Shown: in pieces, positions 25,311 through 33,461 of the stretch | Layout: every line of letters begins with the position of its first letter | Position numbering within the stretch: the stretch's first letter is position 1 | Origin: Bacillota bacterium | Lineage (GTDB): Bacteria > Bacillota > Clostridia > Caldicoprobacterales > Caldicoprobacteraceae | Direction: 5' to 3' | Assembly: GCA_023622385.1 (NCBI GenBank) | Contig: JAMNZI010000073.1 | Span: forward strand, 1-55,472 | Length of the DNA: 55,472 nt | Translations under genes and position numbers: made by a program | Notes under the pieces: generated by a model | Database searches by the model: none | What the model saw: only the letters and a program-made list of their open reading frames with translations | Told to the model about the DNA's origin: nothing

Positions 25311-26762
25311 ATGATAACAATACAGGCCAAGCTTACTTTCCCAAGCAAGGAAGATGAGCAAATAGTGCTAGATTTAATGAGAAGATGGTCATCCTGCATG
25401 AGATATGCATATAACAGGCTTTTAGAAGGCTCGAGCAGAAACACACTAAAAAGAGAACTACAGGGGGTTTTTAATTTAAATTCGAGGTATGTAGATGATG
25501 CGATAATGAAGGCAAAGAGCGTTTTAGAGTCTTGTAAAGAAAGGGACGAAAACCCCAGTAAGGTTATTTTTGGTGGCAGGAGTTTGTTTGATAAGCTCAA
25601 GAAACGGCACATAAACGGGAAAGCATACAAGAAGTTAAAACAGGAGTGGCAAGAAAGAAGAAAAGGCAATCTTTATTCAAGAGGTGACAGGAGCAAGAAA
25701 GGGAATCTCAACACAAGGATTGAGATATATGGAAATGGTGCTAGACTAAGAATCAACGTAGGAGAAAGAAAGTATGCGTATGCAAGGATACAAGCGGGAT
25801 GGAAAAAAGGGAAGAGCCGGGAGGGATTGCTGCAAGCGATCAGCACTTGTGGAGAGGCTTATTCGGTTGAGCTAAAGCTTAAGAACGGCAAGGTATATGC
25901 CTACTTTACGATTGAAGAAGACTTTCCAGAAGCTGTGGTAACGAAGGAAAATGGGGTCATAGGCATAGACATTAACGCATATCCGAATCACATAGCGTGG
26001 GCGGAAGCGGATGTGAATGGGCAGCTTGTAAGTTACGGCAAGATTCCGATGCCGCATCTTGCGAGCGGTAATTCAAACAAGAGGGAATATTTTAGATGGC
26101 AGTATGCCCACGAGGTAGTAAGGCTAGCGGAAGAAAAGAAAAAAGCAATAGTAATCGAGAGGTTGGATATAAGGGACAAAGGGAAGAGGGGAGACTATTC
26201 GGGGAGGAAGTCAAGGAGGATAAGGCACAATTTCAGCTACAGGTCGCTTTTGGAGAAGGTCAAGATTTTAGCACAGCGTAAGGGTATACAGGTTATAGAG
26301 GTTAATCCCGCATATACATCAGTGATAGGGCTTTTAAAGTATACGCCGCAGTATATGATAAGCAAGGACGAAGCGGCGGCGTATGTAATAGCGAGGAGAG
26401 GGCTTGGACTAAAAGAGCAGATTCCCGATGGGTATATGGCAATTGTAGAGCATTTAGATGCTGGGGAATTAGAGGGAGTGAAAGAGCATGTAAAGAAAAC
26501 GGTTAAGAATAAACAGTTGAGGAAGAAACGTTTGAAAGAAATAGACAGGGTTAAAAAGTGGATACAAAGCCTTGAGAGTGAGCCAGGGGAGGAATCAAGA
26601 CCTCTGTATGGAACAAGTCTTGGTGCCTGTAGCGATAGCTATAAACTCTGGCGAGTTCTCAAGGTAGCGGTGGTAACGCCACTCTCTCCTGAGAGGGTAT
26701 TAAGAGATGTCTCTGTCCTGAGGGGGGTATTATTCTCAGGGCAAGTGGGGAGACCCGGGTAA
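25311..26762 (+). CDS. TnpB-like RuvC RNA-guided nuclease candidate (IS605 OrfB family), lacking the usual zinc ribbon
   Basis: RuvC-I GVIGIDINAYPNHIAWAE (Asp codon 25968-25970), RuvC-II KAIVIERLDI (Glu codon 26157-26159), RuvC-III VNPAYTSVIGLLKYTPQYMISKDEAAAYVIARR (Asp codon 26367-26369). Start 25311 has upstream aggag; the ORF track starts at 25287. Confidence 0.85.
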   Translation: MITIQAKLTFPSKEDEQIVLDLMRRWSSCMRYAYNRLLEGSSRNTLKRELQGVFNLNSRYVDDAIMKAKSVLESCKERDENPSKVIFGGRSLFDKLKKRHINGKAYKKLKQEWQERRKGNLYSRGDRSKKGNLNTRIEIYGNGARLRINVGERKYAYARIQAGWKKGKSREGLLQAISTCGEAYSVELKLKNGKVYAYFTIEEDFPEAVVTKENGVIGIDINAYPNHIAWAEADVNGQLVSYGKIPMPHLASGNSNKREYFRWQYAHEVVRLAEEKKKAIVIERLDIRDKGKRGDYSGRKSRRIRHNFSYRSLLEKVKILAQRKGIQVIEVNPAYTSVIGLLKYTPQYMISKDEAAAYVIARRGLGLKEQIPDGYMAIVEHLDAGELEGVKEHVKKTVKNKQLRKKRLKEIDRVKKWIQSLESEPGEESRPLYGTSLGACSDSYKLWRVLKVAVVTPLSPERVLRDVSVLRGVLFSGQVGRPG

Positions 26763-26862
26763 GGGCGTGAGTTCCTGCTTCTTGGGGCAGGGGCTATGGT
26801 TGTCCCAAATACCGCCTGCTGGGGGTGGGACAACTTGAAAGGCGGTAAGAAATACCCCAGCC
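26717..26862 (+). ncRNA. Candidate omegaRNA/reRNA scaffold 3' portion (hairpins plus interlocking pseudoknot-type pairings)
   Basis: CCTGAG 26717-26722/CTCAGG 26735-26740; CCTGC 26774-26778/GCAGG 26787-26791; GTTGTCCCA 26799-26807/TGGGACAAC 26826-26834; its loop carries TACCGCC 26810-26816 (complement GGCGGTA 26841-26847) and GCTGGGG 26818-26824 (complement CCCCAGC 26855-26861). Confidence 0.55.
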
Positions 26863-26863
26863 G

Positions 26864-26894
26864 TCTAAACTTGTGCGGTTATGCACAGTTTAGA
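26864..26894. repeat. Imperfect palindrome at the right end of the TnpB element
   Basis: TCTAAACT(T)GTGC-ggttat-GCACAGTTTAGA: 12 bp stem with one bulged base. Confidence 0.75.
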
Positions 26895-26910
26895 TGACCA
26901 GGCGTGGCTT

Positions 26911-28296
26911 ATGCTTAAGGAATACAGGACCATTACCGAAGTAGTGGGGCCCTTAATGTTGGTAGAACATGTGGAAGGGGCAAAATACAACGAGTTGGTG
27001 GAGATCCAGCAGGCCAATGGGGAGATTCGTAGGGGCCGCGTCCTTGAGGTGGATGGAGATAGGGCATTGGTCCAGCTTTTTGAGGGCTCTCACGGCTTGA
27101 GGATTGCCGATAGCAAGGCGCGCTTTTTGGGCAGGAGCATAGAGTTGAGCGTATCCGGGGATATGCTTGGGCGCGTATTCGATGGAATGGGAAGGCCCAT
27201 CGATGGAGGTCCAGAGATCATTCCCAAAAAGCGCATGGACATAAACGGTGAACCTATCAACCCGGCAGCTCGTGACTACCCTTCAGAGTTCATTCAAACG
27301 GGAATTTCAGCTATCGATGGTCTTAATACTCTGGTGCGCGGGCAAAAGCTGCCCATTTTCTCGGGTGCGGGGTTGCCCCATGCCCAGCTGGCTGCACAGA
27401 TTGCCCGTCAGGCCACTGTGCTGGGCAGCGACACCAACTTTGCCGTAGTGTTTGCTGCCATAGGTATAACCTTTGAAGAGGCTGACTTCTTCGTATCGGA
27501 TTTTCGAAGGACCGGCGCTATCGAACGGGCAGTGCTGTTCATGAATCTAGCCGATGACCCGGCCATCGAACGCATTTCCACACCCCGTATGGCTTTGACG
27601 GCTGCCGAATATCTGGCATTTGAAGAGGATATGCATGTGTTGGTTATACTCACCGATATTACCAACTATGCTGAGGCGTTGAGGGAGATATCGGCGGCGC
27701 GCAAAGAAGTACCTGGCCGTCGCGGTTATCCAGGCTATATGTATACCGATCTGGCCACCATGTACGAAAGGGCGGGAAGGATAAAGGGGAAAAAGGGTTC
27801 CATCACCCAGATACCCATACTTACCATGCCGGAAGACGACAAGACGCATCCCATTCCCGACCTAACAGGCTATATCACAGAAGGGCAGATAATACTGAGT
27901 AGGGAGCTTTATCGCAAAGGCATAAATCCGCCCATTGACGTCTTGCCATCCCTGTCCCGCCTGAAGGATAAGGGTATAGGAAAGGGTAAAACTCGGGAAG
28001 ACCACGCCGATACCATGAATCAGCTATTTGCGGCCTATGCCAGGGGTAAGGAAGCCAAGGAGCTAGCGGTGGTGCTGGGCGAAGCGGCTCTCTCGGACAT
28101 AGATAAGCTGTATGCTAAATTTGCCGATGAGTTTGAGAGACGGTATGTATCCCAGGGCTTTGAAACCAACCGCTCGATTGAGGAGACGCTCAACCTAGGG
28201 TGGGAGTTGCTTTCCATATTGCCAAAGAGCGAACTTAAGCGCATTCGCGATGAGTACATCGATAGATATTTTCCCGGAGACAAAGGGGATGAATAG
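26911..28296 (+). CDS. ntpB: V-type ATPase subunit B
   Basis: [93 protein letters not shown] 26911 matches the conserved N-terminus; the ORF track starts at 26881 inside the palindrome. Confidence 0.97.
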   Translation: MLKEYRTITEVVGPLMLVEHVEGAKYNELVEIQQANGEIRRGRVLEVDGDRALVQLFEGSHGLRIADSKARFLGRSIELSVSGDMLGRVFDGMGRPIDGGPEIIPKKRMDINGEPINPAARDYPSEFIQTGISAIDGLNTLVRGQKLPIFSGAGLPHAQLAAQIARQATVLGSDTNFAVVFAAIGITFEEADFFVSDFRRTGAIERAVLFMNLADDPAIERISTPRMALTAAEYLAFEEDMHVLVILTDITNYAEALREISAARKEVPGRRGYPGYMYTDLATMYERAGRIKGKKGSITQIPILTMPEDDKTHPIPDLTGYITEGQIILSRELYRKGINPPIDVLPSLSRLKDKGIGKGKTREDHADTMNQLFAAYARGKEAKELAVVLGEAALSDIDKLYAKFADEFERRYVSQGFETNRSIEETLNLGWELLSILPKSELKRIRDEYIDRYFPGDKGDE

Positions 28297-28299
28297 TTT

Positions 28300-28947
28300 A
28301 TGGCTGTGATGAGGGTTAACCCCACGCGCATGGAGCTTACTCGCCTGAAAAACAGGCTCCAAGTGGCTGTAAGGGGACACAAGCTTCTTAAAGACAAGCG
28401 CGATGAGATGATGCGCAGGTTTATAGATTTGATAAAGCGAAATAAGGAATTGCGGGAGCGCGTGGAGCAAAAATTAACCCTGGCGTTTAAAGATTTTTTG
28501 ATGGCGCGGGCCGTCATGTCATCTGAGGTGCTGGAAGAGGCCATAATGTTTCCCACCCGTAGGGTGGAGATAAAGCCCTCGACCGGAAACATAATGGGGG
28601 TGACCGTTCCGGTCATTGAGTATGAGGAAGTGACCGACCAGGAGCTTTCTCCCTACCCTTATAGCTTTGCGGCTACTTCGGCCGAGCTGGATGGCGCTAT
28701 TGCTGCCTTTTCCGATATTCTACCCCTTATGGTGGAGTTGGCTCAGATAGAAAAGACGTGCCAGATGTTGGCCGATGAAATTGAAAAGACCCGCCGTAGG
28801 GTAAATGCTCTGGAATATGTCGTTATCCCTCAGCTTCAAGAGACCATACGCTATATTACCATGAAGTTGGATGAAAACGAACGCGGAAACCGTACCAGGT
28901 TGATGAAGATAAAGGATATGCTGGAGAAAAAGGATGCAACCATATAA
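28300..28947 (+). CDS. ntpD: V-type ATPase subunit D
   Basis: VNPTRMELTRLKNRLQVAVRGHKLLKDKRDEMMRRF, RRVNALEYVVIPQLQETIRYI. Confidence 0.96.
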   Translation: MAVMRVNPTRMELTRLKNRLQVAVRGHKLLKDKRDEMMRRFIDLIKRNKELRERVEQKLTLAFKDFLMARAVMSSEVLEEAIMFPTRRVEIKPSTGNIMGVTVPVIEYEEVTDQELSPYPYSFAATSAELDGAIAAFSDILPLMVELAQIEKTCQMLADEIEKTRRRVNALEYVVIPQLQETIRYITMKLDENERGNRTRLMKIKDMLEKKDATI

Positions 28948-29092
28948 CGAAATAATTGATTTTTGCAAGCTGTAAATTACGTGATGATAAGTTTCCCCAC
29001 TTGAAGCTTGTTGCTCAAGTTATCGAGGGTTGTTGTACTAATATTAGGTTTAGATAACCAATATAAATTTTTGTTAGCGGGGTAATACGATC

Positions 29093-30354
29093 GTGATTAA
29101 GGCACTTATGCTTTTTATTTTGACTTATGTATTGTTGCTTTTGTTCCCCAGGTTTAGAGCCTACATTGCTCTGGCTTCTGCTGCGCTTTTTGTGGCTTTA
29201 GGGATCCTACCTGCTCAAAAAGTATTTTCATCCGTTGACTGGAATGTCATTATGATGATTGCGGGTACCATGGGGGTTGTCTACTTTTTTATTGAATCCA
29301 GGATGCCTGCACTGCTTGCTGATAACATCATTGAAAAGGTACCCGATGTTAAGTGGGCTATCATATCTTTGGCGTTGTTTGCCGGGATCATATCCGCGTT
29401 TGTCGACAATGTCGCCACTGTTTTAATGGTTGCGCCCGTAGCCTTGACCACATCAATAAGCTAAAAATTTCTCCGGTTCCCAGCATCATTTCTATAGCCA
29501 TATCCTCCAATCTTCAGGGAGCTGCAACGCTAGTGGGGGATACAACTTCGATCCTTTTGGGAAGCTATGCAAACCTTGATTTTCTGGATTTCTTCTTTTA
29601 CAGGGGAAAACCGGGGATGTTCTGGGTTGTGCAGGCCGGTGCGCTGGCCTCTACACTGGTCCTGTTGTATGTCTTCAGGAAGGAGAATCAGAGGATTAAC
29701 GTAAAGGACAAAACCATAGTTGAAGACTATTTCCCGACGGTCCTTCTGGTTGGCATGGTGCTCTTTTTAATCATGGCTTCTTTCATACCTAACAAGCCCA
29801 GCATCACCAATGGCATTATCTGCGTTGGTGCGCTTGTCATCGGTGTGATCAGGCAGGCCGTTAAGATGCGGGATACAAAGGTCTTTTTAAAGACTCTAAA
29901 GGAAATTGACTATTTTACGCTCCTTTTGCTAGGCGGGTTGTTCATTGTGATTGCGGGCATAACGGAAGCAGGGGTTGTGGATGAAATCAGCAGGATTTTT
30001 GTTAGGATGAGCAACAACCTATTTGTAGTCTATACCCTGATCGTATGGGCCTCTGTATTCTTCTCGGCATTTATAGATAACATCCCTTACACGGCTACCA
30101 TGCTTCCTGTGGCGTCCGGTATAGCGAATATTTTAGGTATTGATCCTGTAATCCTCTACTTCGGTTTGCTTTCGGGCGCAACCCTGGGAGGAAATATTAC
30201 GCCCATAGGCGCTTCCGCAAACATCGCTGGCATTGGAATACTGCGCAGAGAGGGCTACGAGGTGCGCACAAGCGAATTTATGAGAATCAGCGTTCCGTTT
30301 ACCCTGGCAGCCGTCACAACAGGGTATGTGTTGGTTTGGCTTATCTGGAGCTAA
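29093..30354 (+). pseudogene. SLC13/ArsB/NhaD-type permease, interrupted by an apparent -1 frameshift near 29455-29464
   Basis: ORF1 29093-29464 ends ...FVDNVATVLMVAPVALTTSIS*; the continuation KLKISPVPSIISIAISSNLQGAATLVGDTTSILLG... is in another frame of the ORF ending at 30354. Confidence 0.82.
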
Positions 30355-30425
30355 TCGGTAGCTATTTTGGGATTGGAAGGACGGGTGTATTTTTAATCAG
30401 AATTCTGTGAGAGATGTTTAAGAGG

Positions 30426-30450
30426 GGAGCAAGAGATGCTCCCTTTTTTA
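30426..30450 (+). terminator. Terminator after the permease
   Basis: GGGAGC-aagagat-GCTCCC then TTTTTT. Confidence 0.85.
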
Positions 30451-30621
30451 ATTTCGGCGATTGTCTTTTCTATAGCAATTCAGTTCTACAGCAAAGAAGA
30501 TAACCTTTTCTTGCTGTTTTACTTTTCTTTCAGCAGTGAGATCATATCTTCTTTAAAAAGTGTTGTATTTAATATTGCAATTTTCGCAATTTTCAAAAAA
30601 CACAATTATCTATAAAAAGTA

Positions 30622-30650
30622 TTGATAAATTTATCTGCGTATGTTATACT
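30622..30650 (+). promoter_or_regulatory. Sigma-A promoter for the uracil/xanthine permease leader
   Basis: TTGATA - 17 nt - TATACT. Confidence 0.75.
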
Positions 30651-30660
30651 CTCCTGGATG

Positions 30661-30778
30661 AGGATATTTTTAAGTCTGGTACAGAGATGCCGACAAGATA
30701 TCCTACAAGATTATAAGGGTATTATAGTCTTATTGAGGGATAATCTTGTCTGCGCTATGTGACAGACAAGATTTTTTT
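30661..30778 (+). promoter_or_regulatory. PyrR-type transcription attenuator (PyrR-binding hairpin, antiterminator, terminator)
   Basis: Binding hairpin AGGATAT 30661-30667/ATATCCT 30698-30704 with loop GGTACAGAGATGCC 30678-30691; antiterminator GACAAGAT-ATCC 30692-30703 vs GGATAATCTTGTC 30738-30750; terminator CTTGTCTG 30745-30752/CAGACAAG 30763-30770 + ATTTTTTT. Confidence 0.82.
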
Positions 30779-30896
30779 ATGCAAAGGGGGATGAGTATAA
30801 GTATAGTTTAAACAGCAAATAATGGATGATTGCATGGCTGAGGTGCCACAAACAAGTTTTGTAAGAAAGAAAACGGAGATAAGGAGAGATGTTGTC

Positions 30897-32285
30897 ATGG
30901 GGAAAAATCAGCAAGTAATAGGATATCTTCCGGATGAACGTCCACCGATATGGAAGTTGCTGCTTTACGCAATACAACAGGTTATCGTAATGTTTCCTGC
31001 GACGGTAGCCGTCGCAATTATTACGGGTTTTCACATTTCAACTACTATCTTTGCAAGCGGTCTTGCCACCATATGTTTTATTTTGGTTACAGGAAGAAAA
31101 ATTCCGCTTTATTATGGGTCAAGCTTTTCATACATTGCTGCGATTGGTAGCCTGATGAACTCAGAGGCGCTGGCGGGATATGCCCTCAACGAAAAAATAG
31201 CGGTAGCTCAATTTGGTATCATCATGTCGGGGTTTGTATCGATAGTAGCAGGCCTTATCGTTAATCGCTTTGGGAGGGATTCCTTGGAGAAGATCCTTCC
31301 GGCATCGGTTACGGGCCCTATTGCTATGGTAATCGGACTTACGCTTGCAGGGACTGCTTTAAACGATGCGGCGTCCATTGCAATTGATACTGCAGGAGCC
31401 ATTGCCGTTCCCGAATCACAGATAGCCCTCGCGAAAAATATGGCTTGGGTGGTTTCGCTTGTCACATTGGTTTCAACCATTTTGTTCTCAGTATATTTAA
31501 AAGGGTTTATGGGCCAGATCCCGCTTATTCTTGGTCCAGTTCTAGGATGTATTACAGCATTTATCATCAAGCTTGCAACGGGTATTGATCTTTTTAAAGT
31601 TTTGCCCGAGACGGCAAATACTGGATTTTTTGCACTTCCAATATTTACGCTTCCCAAACCGTCATGGATGGCGGTTGCAGCCATAATGCCCATAGCGATT
31701 GCTACAATTCCCGAGTCAACGGCACATATATACCAGCTGGACCTCTATGTAAACGATCTGGCAAGCAAAAAGGATAAGGGGAAGAGGTATGATATAGCGG
31801 ACAAGCTGGGGCTTAACTTAATCGGTGACGGTATTGGCGATATAGTTGCCGGGTTTATTGGAGGCCCTGCTGGTACCAACTATGGAGAAAACATAAGCGC
31901 AATGGCAATTACCAAAGTGTTTTCCACATCGGTTCTCATTGCCGCTTCTATAATAGCCATGATTATCTCCTGCTTTACGCCGCTCATAAATGCCATCTAT
32001 TCAATCCCCACGGCGGTAATAGGAGGCATTGAGATTTACTTGTTTGGCGCAATAGCCGTTCAGGGGGTTGCCATCATGGTTGAGAAAAAGGTGGACCTGT
32101 TTAGCGCTAAAACTATAGCGGTTATTGCAACCATCATGATTATCGGCCTTGGAGGACAATATGCATTTGGAGGAAACATCCCGTTCTTTGGCATAGAGGT
32201 TCCAAGCGTTGCAGGGGCAGCCATATTCGGAATTCTTCTCAACCTCGTATTGGACATAGGCCAAAAGGAAAAAGGCAATGTTTAA
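30897..32285 (+). CDS. NCS2-family uracil/xanthine permease, likely uracil permease from its PyrR-type leader
   Basis: GYLPDERPPIWKLLLYAIQQVIVMFPATVAVAIITGFHIS, PLYYGSSFSYIAAIG, PESTAHIYQLDLYV, GDGIGDIVAGFIGGPAGTNYGENISAMAITKVFS. Confidence 0.93.
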   Translation: MGKNQQVIGYLPDERPPIWKLLLYAIQQVIVMFPATVAVAIITGFHISTTIFASGLATICFILVTGRKIPLYYGSSFSYIAAIGSLMNSEALAGYALNEKIAVAQFGIIMSGFVSIVAGLIVNRFGRDSLEKILPASVTGPIAMVIGLTLAGTALNDAASIAIDTAGAIAVPESQIALAKNMAWVVSLVTLVSTILFSVYLKGFMGQIPLILGPVLGCITAFIIKLATGIDLFKVLPETANTGFFALPIFTLPKPSWMAVAAIMPIAIATIPESTAHIYQLDLYVNDLASKKDKGKRYDIADKLGLNLIGDGIGDIVAGFIGGPAGTNYGENISAMAITKVFSTSVLIAASIIAMIISCFTPLINAIYSIPTAVIGGIEIYLFGAIAVQGVAIMVEKKVDLFSAKTIAVIATIMIIGLGGQYAFGGNIPFFGIEVPSVAGAAIFGILLNLVLDIGQKEKGNV

Positions 32286-32311
32286 TAAATTTACAAATAT
32301 GGTTTTGTATG

Positions 32312-32339
32312 AGAGTTGTCCATTGGACAACTCTTTTTT
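32312..32339 (+). terminator. Terminator after the NCS2 permease
   Basis: AGAGTTGTCC-att-GGACAACTCT then T-run. Confidence 0.9.
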
Positions 32340-32610
32340 ATTGTGTATTTTAGAGAATAAACATAAATTGATGACACGGCCATGCATAAAAATTATCTGA
32401 TAGCTGAAGCTTTTTTGTTTGGGGAGAGGCGGGCTTGTGGAAGTTATGAATATAGCTTTGTTTAACGGTAGTTGAATTGATTTTTTATGGATAAGAAAAA
32501 TATAGCCCCGAAAACGGATAATATCCAGTATATAAAACCCTGCAAATGGCAATAATCAAAGCGAGGCGGTTGTTTAGCACGAGTTTACTCCAGGAGGGTG
32601 CAGGGTAATA

Positions 32611-33375
32611 GTGGGTTATAAGAAGATACTGCTTTCAGCAATAATAATATGTTTAACTTTGTTTCCCATTTCTAAGCAAGGATGGGCTGTCCAGCAACCA
32701 TTTCAGGAGCTTATTTCTATAGATCAGGTGTTGGATTTCGTTGGATGTGACAGGGAGTATCTAAATGTAAATGGTTGGTGCCTGCTAAATAAGGATTATA
32801 TGCCTTTCAGCGATTTAAAATCGCTGGCAGCGAAAGCAGCCCACTTTTTTGGGGTAGAAGGATATGGCTTTTCGTCCAGCCAGGGTAATGGCGTAAGGCA
32901 GGTTAGCATAAAGGGCGTCAATAAAGGCGGACAGGTAGTTTCAATAATGTGCCAGAGCGTTCAAACTTTAGCCGAAGATGACGAGGGATACGAAAACTAT
33001 ATGGTTGTCGACATAGTGGACGGTACTCATAAGGGTAATAGCAGGGCAGTTAGGGATTCGTTAGAAGAGTTCTTTGGCACAGTAGGGGTGAATGCCACCA
33101 TTACGGTGACGCTGGTGGGAAGCTTTGAAGGGCAACTTGAGCCCGGCCATATGCGAAGCATATGTAAGGGTGTATTGGAATACCTTGAAGCTAGGGCCAT
33201 AGAGGGCTTGTACCAGGAAGGACTTATGAGCATCAGCGGCTATTCTCCAGCTTTGGGCAAAGGGATTGTATCGGGTGGCAGGCCGATAAATATTCAGGTA
33301 GCGCTGCGCTACAATTCCTATAAAGGCAGGACGTATATCTGGGTAGGGACGCCCATTATAAACGTTGAATACTGA
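32611..33375 (+). CDS. ywmB: YwmB-family protein (DUF1779)
   Basis: Signal-peptide-like N-terminus, YwmB-like fold residues, immediately upstream of spoIID as in Bacillus. Confidence 0.72.
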   Translation: MGYKKILLSAIIICLTLFPISKQGWAVQQPFQELISIDQVLDFVGCDREYLNVNGWCLLNKDYMPFSDLKSLAAKAAHFFGVEGYGFSSSQGNGVRQVSIKGVNKGGQVVSIMCQSVQTLAEDDEGYENYMVVDIVDGTHKGNSRAVRDSLEEFFGTVGVNATITVTLVGSFEGQLEPGHMRSICKGVLEYLEARAIEGLYQEGLMSISGYSPALGKGIVSGGRPINIQVALRYNSYKGRTYIWVGTPIINVEY

Positions 33376-33411
33376 GGGCCACTTTTGAGTTCTAAACCTC
33401 CCGCTTTCCAT

Positions 33412-33419
33412 CATACAAT
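33412..33419 (+). promoter_or_regulatory. Candidate sigma-E -10 element upstream of spoIID
   Basis: CATACAAT fits sigma-E -10 CATACAMT; -35 is weak (TTCTAAA). Confidence 0.5.
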
Positions 33420-33461
33420 GGTATTATTGATTGAAGTTTTGGATGGAGAGTGGGGGAGAGG

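Larger units (their letters stand above)
25118..26910 (+). mobile_element. Solitary TnpB-type (IS200/IS605-like) insertion between ntpA and ntpB; exact ends not determined
   Basis: tnpB-like ORF flanked by non-coding DNA interrupts the tightly packed V-ATPase operon; structured 3' segment and end hairpin; no TnpA ORF. Confidence 0.72.

Noticed and set aside
25118-26910. CRISPR array or Cas12 locus
   Set aside because: No direct repeat/spacer pattern and no adaptation genes; the ORF is better explained as a solitary TnpB.
29440-29480. Programmed -1 ribosomal frameshift in the SLC13-like permease
   Set aside because: No slippery heptamer in the correct frame before the stop and no obvious downstream pseudoknot; a lesion or sequencing error is more likely.
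30500-30780. Purine (guanine/xanthine) riboswitch upstream of the NCS2 permease
   Set aside because: The conserved purine-riboswitch core (e.g. TATAATCCTGATGATATGG-type motifs) is absent; the leader fits PyrR attenuation much better.
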